Position numbers and translations under genes: made by a program. Positions 59,984 to 64,000 of a stretch of DNA of 64,000 nt are shown piece by piece. Source of the stretch: an uncultured Oscillospiraceae bacterium. GTDB lineage: Bacteria; Bacillota; Clostridia; Oscillospirales; Oscillospiraceae. The notes below the pieces were generated by a model. The model did not search any database. It was given only the letters and a program-made list of their open reading frames with translations, and was not told where the DNA came from. The number at the start of each line of letters is the position of its first letter. Position 1 is the first letter of the stretch. The stretch covers positions 1 to 64,000 of the forward strand of contig CAKTOX010000003.1 of NCBI GenBank assembly GCA_934590355.1, in the 5' to 3' direction.

Positions 59984-61123
59984 TTATTTCCAGTCGGGAG
60001 CGTCGGTGCGAATCTTAGTCCACTGCTCGGTGATGACGAACTCGCCGCTGACAACATTCTTGACGTTGAGCGTCCAGGTGTAATCGTGGGAGTTGGTCGC
60101 CTCAAGAACGTCCGCGTAGTACCAAGCGCCGTTGGAAACGTCGGGCCAAGAGGTGATGGGATCCTTGCAGCTGTTGAGGCTGCTGTTAGTGGAGTTGCGG
60201 CCTACGAGGCGGTTGCACATTGCGGCAGCCTCGGCGCGGGTGAGGTTAGCGTCGGGGTTTGCATTGCCATTGTCGTCACCCTTGAGGATGCCGAGCTTTG
60301 CAAGAATGTTCATGTAGCTCTGAGCCCAGTGACCGTTAATATCCTCGAATGCGTTGTTTCCGACATAGGAAACGGAGAACATACGAGCGATCATGGAGGA
60401 GAACTCTGCACGGGTGATGCTCCGGTCGGGCTTGAAGGTGCCGTCGGGATAGCCGTTGATGATACCGGCCTTAACGAGGGTGCATACCTCGGTGTTGAAC
60501 CACATTCCTGCCTGTACATCGCTGAACATGCAGTCGGCGGAGCTGAACTTTGCGCGGGATTCGGGAGTCATAAGACGGTAGATGATGGCTGCGACCTCGG
60601 CACGGGTGATGTTAGCCTGAGGCATAAAGGTGCCTTCGGGGTAGCCGATCATGTAGGCAAAGTGATCGGTATAGTTAAGACCGATGTTGAGGACGGGATA
60701 AAGCAAGAGCTTGTCGTGGTCGATCTTGCCGTCCATGGTCCACTTGATGCCGGGCAGGGTGCTGTACTTAAGACCGCTCAGGGGGCCGTCGCAGGTAGCC
60801 GCAACGGAGTAAACGTGCTTAAGCGGGCTGAAGACCGTGGTCTTGATGAAAGCGATACCGAGAGCGTTTGCGGTGTGGGTGGTGGACTCGCCGGTCAGGT
60901 TATCGGTCAGGGTGATAACCGCGTAAGATGCGGGCAGCTTGTTAAGCAGCGAGCAGTACACGGTGTAGGTGGGGAACTGGAATCCGTTAACGGATGCAAG
61001 AACCTCGCCGGTTTCGCTGACGGCAGCGACGTCGTCATCGTCAGCCAGTGCCAGAGTCGGCAGCAGGGTGACTACCATCAGGACTGCAAGAAGCAGGCTG
61101 ATAAGTTTCTTGGACATTTTCAT
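59984..61123 (-). CDS. secreted protein with three S-layer homology (SLH) domains
   Basis: 379 aa. ATG at 61123 follows AAGGAG. A signal peptide with cleavage near ALADDD (residue 28) opens the protein. A short N-terminal domain of unknown fold (about 30-150) is followed by three SLH repeats, each with the TRAE core: GTFMPQANITRAEVAAIIY, GTFKPDRSITRAEFSSMI and ANPDANLTRAEAAAMC. SLH domains bind secondary wall polymer. The C-terminal 60 residues contain WPDVSNGAWYYADVLEA, the end of the third repeat, and a short tail. Probably a surface structural protein. Confidence 0.9.
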   Translation of the reverse strand: MKMSKKLISLLLAVLMVVTLLPTLALADDDDVAAVSETGEVLASVNGFQFPTYTVYCSLLNKLPASYAVITLTDNLTGESTTHTANALGIAFIKTTVFSPLKHVYSVAATCDGPLSGLKYSTLPGIKWTMDGKIDHDKLLLYPVLNIGLNYTDHFAYMIGYPEGTFMPQANITRAEVAAIIYRLMTPESRAKFSSADCMFSDVQAGMWFNTEVCTLVKAGIINGYPDGTFKPDRSITRAEFSSMIARMFSVSYVGNNAFEDINGHWAQSYMNILAKLGILKGDDNGNANPDANLTRAEAAAMCNRLVGRNSTNSSLNSCKDPITSWPDVSNGAWYYADVLEATNSHDYTWTLNVKNVVSGEFVITEQWTKIRTDAPDWK

Positions 61124-61270
61124 TTTGTTTCTCCTTCTCAAAAAAACGTTGACACATCGGCTATGATATATAGCTTGAATATAATTTACACCGAAGGTAA
61201 CAGTTTGTCAATAAATTGTGATTAGTATAAACAGCATTTTTAAAAACTAACGATTTTTTTATGATTATTG

Positions 61271-61978
61271 TCACTGAAGCTGCTTGAGCATCTCCCTGCG
61301 CAGCCTCACGATTATGCGCTTTTCGAGCCTGCTTATGTAGCTTTGAGAGATACCCATCATGTCCGCCACCTCCTTTTGCGTAAGCTCCGTACCGCCGCCG
61401 AGTCCGAAGCGAAGAGTGATGATGCTTTTCTCGCGCTCGGCAAGGGAATCGACCGCGTTTTTGAGCATTTGACGGTCGGCGTCATCCTCAAGCGGTCGGC
61501 AGACCTCATCGTCGTCCGTACCGAGAATGTCGGATAAAAGAAGCTCGTTTCCGTCCCAATCCGTGTTTAGCGGCTCATCGAAGCTGACCTCGCTGCGCTG
61601 GTTGCTTATCTTGCGAAGATACATGAGTATTTCGTTTTCGATGCAGCGCGAGGCATAGGTGGCAAGCTTGATGTTCTTGTCGCTGCGGAAGGTGTTTATT
61701 GCCTTCATGAGCCCGATCGTTCCGATAGAAATGAGGTCTTCAAGATTTACCCCGGTGTTTTCGAACCTTCTTGATATGTAGACGACAAGGCGCAGATTAT
61801 GTTCCGTAAGCGTGTTCCTAGCTTGCTCGTCGCCGCGCTCCATCGCCCGTATCGCAGCTTCCTCCGCGCTGCGCTCAAGCGGGGGCGGGAGAGTGTCGCT
61901 GCCGCCTATGTAAAATATGCCCCTGTCGGGCAGAAGATGTTCCTCCAGCCATCTTTTGATCACGTTCAGCAGATTCAT
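61271..61978 (-). CDS. sigE: sporulation sigma factor SigE
   Basis: 235 aa. The SigE N-terminus with pro-sequence is visible (YIGGSDTLPPPLERSAEE). Region 2 has NLRLVVYISRRFENTGVNLE, DLISIGTIGLMKAINTF and KLATYASRCIENEILMYLR; region 4 has LTQKEVADMMGISQSYISRL. It directs the mother-cell programme after asymmetric division and is activated by SpoIIGA cleavage. AAGGAGG lies just before ATG. It follows spoIIGA in the same direction. Confidence 0.96.
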   Translation of the reverse strand: MNLLNVIKRWLEEHLLPDRGIFYIGGSDTLPPPLERSAEEAAIRAMERGDEQARNTLTEHNLRLVVYISRRFENTGVNLEDLISIGTIGLMKAINTFRSDKNIKLATYASRCIENEILMYLRKISNQRSEVSFDEPLNTDWDGNELLLSDILGTDDDEVCRPLEDDADRQMLKNAVDSLAEREKSIITLRFGLGGGTELTQKEVADMMGISQSYISRLEKRIIVRLRREMLKQLQ

Positions 61979-62061
61979 GCGCCGTCCTCCTTAATATTAA
62001 GCAGTCCTGTTAAATTGATGCAGACAAAATGAAATGGTTACATGGGTTTTGAAAAAAATAA

Positions 62062-62880
62062 TCAGAAAACGCAGTCAAACCCCGCGCCGCCGACCGGAGT
62101 TGGGGAGATCGCAACGAGTATGTCGTCTCGAATAACGCCGTCGAGTGATATTTCGTCGGGCCTGAAGGCGGCGAGCAGTCCCGACTGCGTTCCGACGGCG
62201 CTGTATGGCAAAAGCCTCAGTTTCCCCTCAAGGCCCGGCTCGGTTATCAGTCTTGTGCAGTCCGGGTCACGGAGCTTATCCTCAAGCCTCGGGAAAAGCG
62301 GCGCGAGTGACACTGCCGAGGCAATGAGCACGCCCGAGCCCGTCACCGCGTCAAACAGAGCGTTTCCGCTGTCGTGAAGGCAGCGCAGCTCGATGCTTTT
62401 GCCCATAAACTCGATCTTTACGCTTGAGATGCACTCATCTGCCGTTTTGACGCTGCGTCTGAAAACAAAGCTCAGCACGGCGTAAATTATCCCGAATGAA
62501 ATAACGAGCACGGGCACGGATACGGGGATGTACAGTCCGTTTGCGGGAGAAATGCCGTTTTGCATGGATATGGCCCAAACTGCGCCGCCGAACAGCACCG
62601 ATACCGCGAAAAACACAAGGCAGCAGCGCCAGAGCTTTTCCTCACCGCCGAACGCTATGAGCGCCATTGCCGCTCCCGCGCAGAGCTTTACGGGCGCCGC
62701 TGTGAGAAATCCGCACCCCGGCAGCAGACCGGCAGCCGCGTATGCCGCGCCGAGCAGGGCGGAGAAAAAATATCTTTTTCGCCGAAGTCTCACGCCGCAA
62801 AGCCTTGCCGAGCACAGCACGAGAAGATAATCAAGTATAAGATTGAGAGCAAACAGCCGGTCTATGTAGATTATGTCCAT
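62062..62880 (-). CDS. spoIIGA: sigma-E processing peptidase SpoIIGA
   Basis: 272 aa. Five hydrophobic segments fill the N-terminal half (residues 1-140). The C-terminal aspartic-protease-like domain carries Asp170 in CLHDSGNALFD, the SpoIIGA active site. It cleaves pro-SigE on a signal from the forespore (SpoIIR). The start is uncertain: ATG at 62880 (MDIIYIDRL, the usual family start) has no clear ribosome site. A TATAAT lies only about 7 bases upstream, so a very short leader is possible. Confidence 0.9.
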   Translation of the reverse strand: MDIIYIDRLFALNLILDYLLVLCSARLCGVRLRRKRYFFSALLGAAYAAAGLLPGCGFLTAAPVKLCAGAAMALIAFGGEEKLWRCCLVFFAVSVLFGGAVWAISMQNGISPANGLYIPVSVPVLVISFGIIYAVLSFVFRRSVKTADECISSVKIEFMGKSIELRCLHDSGNALFDAVTGSGVLIASAVSLAPLFPRLEDKLRDPDCTRLITEPGLEGKLRLLPYSAVGTQSGLLAAFRPDEISLDGVIRDDILVAISPTPVGGAGFDCVF

Positions 62881-62911
62881 GCGGAAATTATAAATGCTTT
62901 CCCGCGCATAA

Positions 62912-62935
62912 TTTGTCATTTGTTAATTGTCAAAT
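62912..62935. promoter_or_regulatory. candidate Spo0A boxes upstream of spoIIGA
   Basis: TTTGTCATT (62912-62920) and TTGTCAAAT (62927-62935) resemble the Spo0A box TTTGTCRAA. They lie 30-55 bases upstream of the spoIIGA start, matching the known Spo0A control of spoIIG in Bacillus. The second is the better match. Confidence 0.5.
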
Positions 62936-62998
62936 GCGCGGAAGTATGATAGAATGCATTAGTTAAAATTTAAATAGTTTGGAGAATAGAAAAAGTAT

Positions 62999-63907
62999 AT
63001 GTGGTTTTGGTTTGCACTGATAGCACTTTTATGTTGGAGCGGCTCCGATCTTTTTTCCAAGATCGGCTGTCAGGACGCCGATGACAAGTACAGCCATTAT
63101 AAGATGGTCATGGCAGTCGGCGTGGTCATGGGACTTCATGCAGCGTATGAGGTTTTTGTCGGCGGGGTCGAGATCAATCTCGAGATCATCCTTCAGTATC
63201 TGCCCGTTTCGTTGCTGTACATCTCGTCCATGGCAATAGGCTATATCGGTCTGAGATATATCGAGCTTTCGATATCCTCACCGATCTGCAACTCCTCCGG
63301 CGCTATCGTTGCAATTTTGATCTTTGCAACTCAGGGCTTTGGCGAGCTGCCTCCCATGGCTCTTGCGGCCGTTGCGCTCGTGTGCGCGGGCGTTATCGCG
63401 CTCGGCTTCACCGAGGCAAACGAGGACGAGGAGCTGCGCCGCGCAAGACAGGATGCGAGCAATCATCATTATGCAAAGAGCTGGCTTGCCATCGCGCTGC
63501 CGGTCATCTACTGCCTGCTTGACGCGCTGGGCACCTTTGCCGACAGCCGCGTGCTCGAGACCCTCAATGAGGATTCGGCAAACGTCGCATATGAGCTGAC
63601 CTTCCTGTTTGCCGCCATCGTCAGCGCCGTGTACGTTCTCGGCATAAAAAAGCAGAAGCTCATCCCCAAGCGCGAGGTACCCAAGTACACCGGCGCCATA
63701 TTCGAAACTGCCGGTCAGTTTGCATATATCTATGCCCTTGCCGACACTGCCCACGCAGCTCTTGCCGCACCCATGATCTCGGCCTACTGCGTCGCCTCCG
63801 TCGTGTGGAGCCGCCTGTTCTTGAAGGAAAAGCTTTCGCTAAAGCACTATGCGTCTGTTTTCCTCGTGGTCGTGGGTATAGTTATTCTGGGAATACTTGA
63901 TATTTAA
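62999..63907 (+). CDS. EamA/DMT superfamily permease
   Basis: 302 aa with ten helices in two EamA-like halves: first half WFWFALIALLCWSGSDLFSK to about 135, then a charged loop EDEELRRARQDASNHH, then the second half ending SVFLVVVGIVILGILDI. GLRYIELSISSPICNSSGA is typical of DMT transporters, which move metabolites or drugs. Substrate unknown. GGAGAA lies about 15 bases before ATG, longer than usual. It shares direction with pyrH, 15 bases on. Confidence 0.85.
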   Translation: MWFWFALIALLCWSGSDLFSKIGCQDADDKYSHYKMVMAVGVVMGLHAAYEVFVGGVEINLEIILQYLPVSLLYISSMAIGYIGLRYIELSISSPICNSSGAIVAILIFATQGFGELPPMALAAVALVCAGVIALGFTEANEDEELRRARQDASNHHYAKSWLAIALPVIYCLLDALGTFADSRVLETLNEDSANVAYELTFLFAAIVSAVYVLGIKKQKLIPKREVPKYTGAIFETAGQFAYIYALADTAHAALAAPMISAYCVASVVWSRLFLKEKLSLKHYASVFLVVVGIVILGILDI

Positions 63908-63922
63908 TAAAGGAGAGAGCAT

Positions 63923-64000
63923 ATGTCAGATCCTGTTTATAAGAGAGTGCTTATCAAGATAAGCGGAGAGGCTCTTGCCGGCGATAACAAGACCGGCTTT
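63923..64000 (+). CDS. pyrH: UMP kinase, partial (N-terminus only)
   Basis: 26 codons to the window end. The start MSDPVYKRVLIKISGEALAG is the standard PyrH N-terminus with the KxSGEAL phosphate motif. AAGGAG precedes ATG. It phosphorylates UMP to UDP. Confidence 0.9.
   Translation, partial: MSDPVYKRVLIKISGEALAGDNKTGF

Overview
The window is about 64 kb of a GC-rich chromosome from an endospore-forming member of the Clostridia, most likely a gut Oscillospiraceae-type anaerobe. This is inferred from the adjacent spoIIGA and sigE genes, the electron-bifurcating NfnAB pair, the CD1871A-type CXXC peptide, strong GGAGG ribosome sites with frequent GTG/TTG starts, and many compact TTGACA-N17-TATAAT promoters and hairpin terminators. 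I ran no database search; names rest on recognised motifs and family knowledge.

Left end (1-6.3 kb): accessory. Two secreted lipoproteins, a DUF2442 protein and a MalT/LuxR-type ATPase regulator all read leftward. Next to them lies a decayed mobile element: frameshifted remnants at 4.3-5.4 kb and an ORF joining a primase zinc-finger head to the tail of a large serine recombinase. From 6.3 to 21.6 kb come a CPBP protease, tRNA-Arg(CCT), a MacB-like ABC transporter fusion, a larB-larE-larC operon for the nickel-pincer cofactor (no larA seen), malQ, an ABC-F ATPase, alpha-galactosidase, an FMN hydroxy-acid dehydrogenase with an N-terminal cysteine cluster, and a radical SAM enzyme.

Centre (21.7-28.2 kb): lower glycolysis as trmL-pgk-tpiA-gpmI-eno, without gap, then a nitrilase. 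A secreted PI-PLC-like enzyme follows.

29.4-41.3 kb is the most unusual part, a catabolic island. It holds an old-yellow-enzyme/FAD/4Fe-4S reductase diverging from a TRAP transporter (dctPQM); an HxlR regulator; a leftward SDR-SnoaL(BaiE-like)-DUF169 operon diverging from a TetR regulator; a GntP-type permease; and an MFS carrier. The enzyme classes resemble bile-acid, steroid or isoflavone reduction pathways, but no CoA ligase is present and the substrate is unknown. The control regions carry clear inverted repeats, including two near-identical 15-bp sites just downstream of both divergent TetR/SDR promoters.

41.5-52.7 kb: amino-acid symporter, MarR and GntR regulators, nfnAB, galM, then a redox membrane module (CXXC peptide, polyferredoxin, TlpA-like lipoprotein) divergent from a two-component system. 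52.7-64 kb is core housekeeping: GNAT, UDG, CCA-adding enzyme, murC, an MBL hydrolase, a MurJ/SpoVB-type flippase, HU, rqcP, an SLH protein, sigE-spoIIGA, a DMT permease and the start of pyrH.
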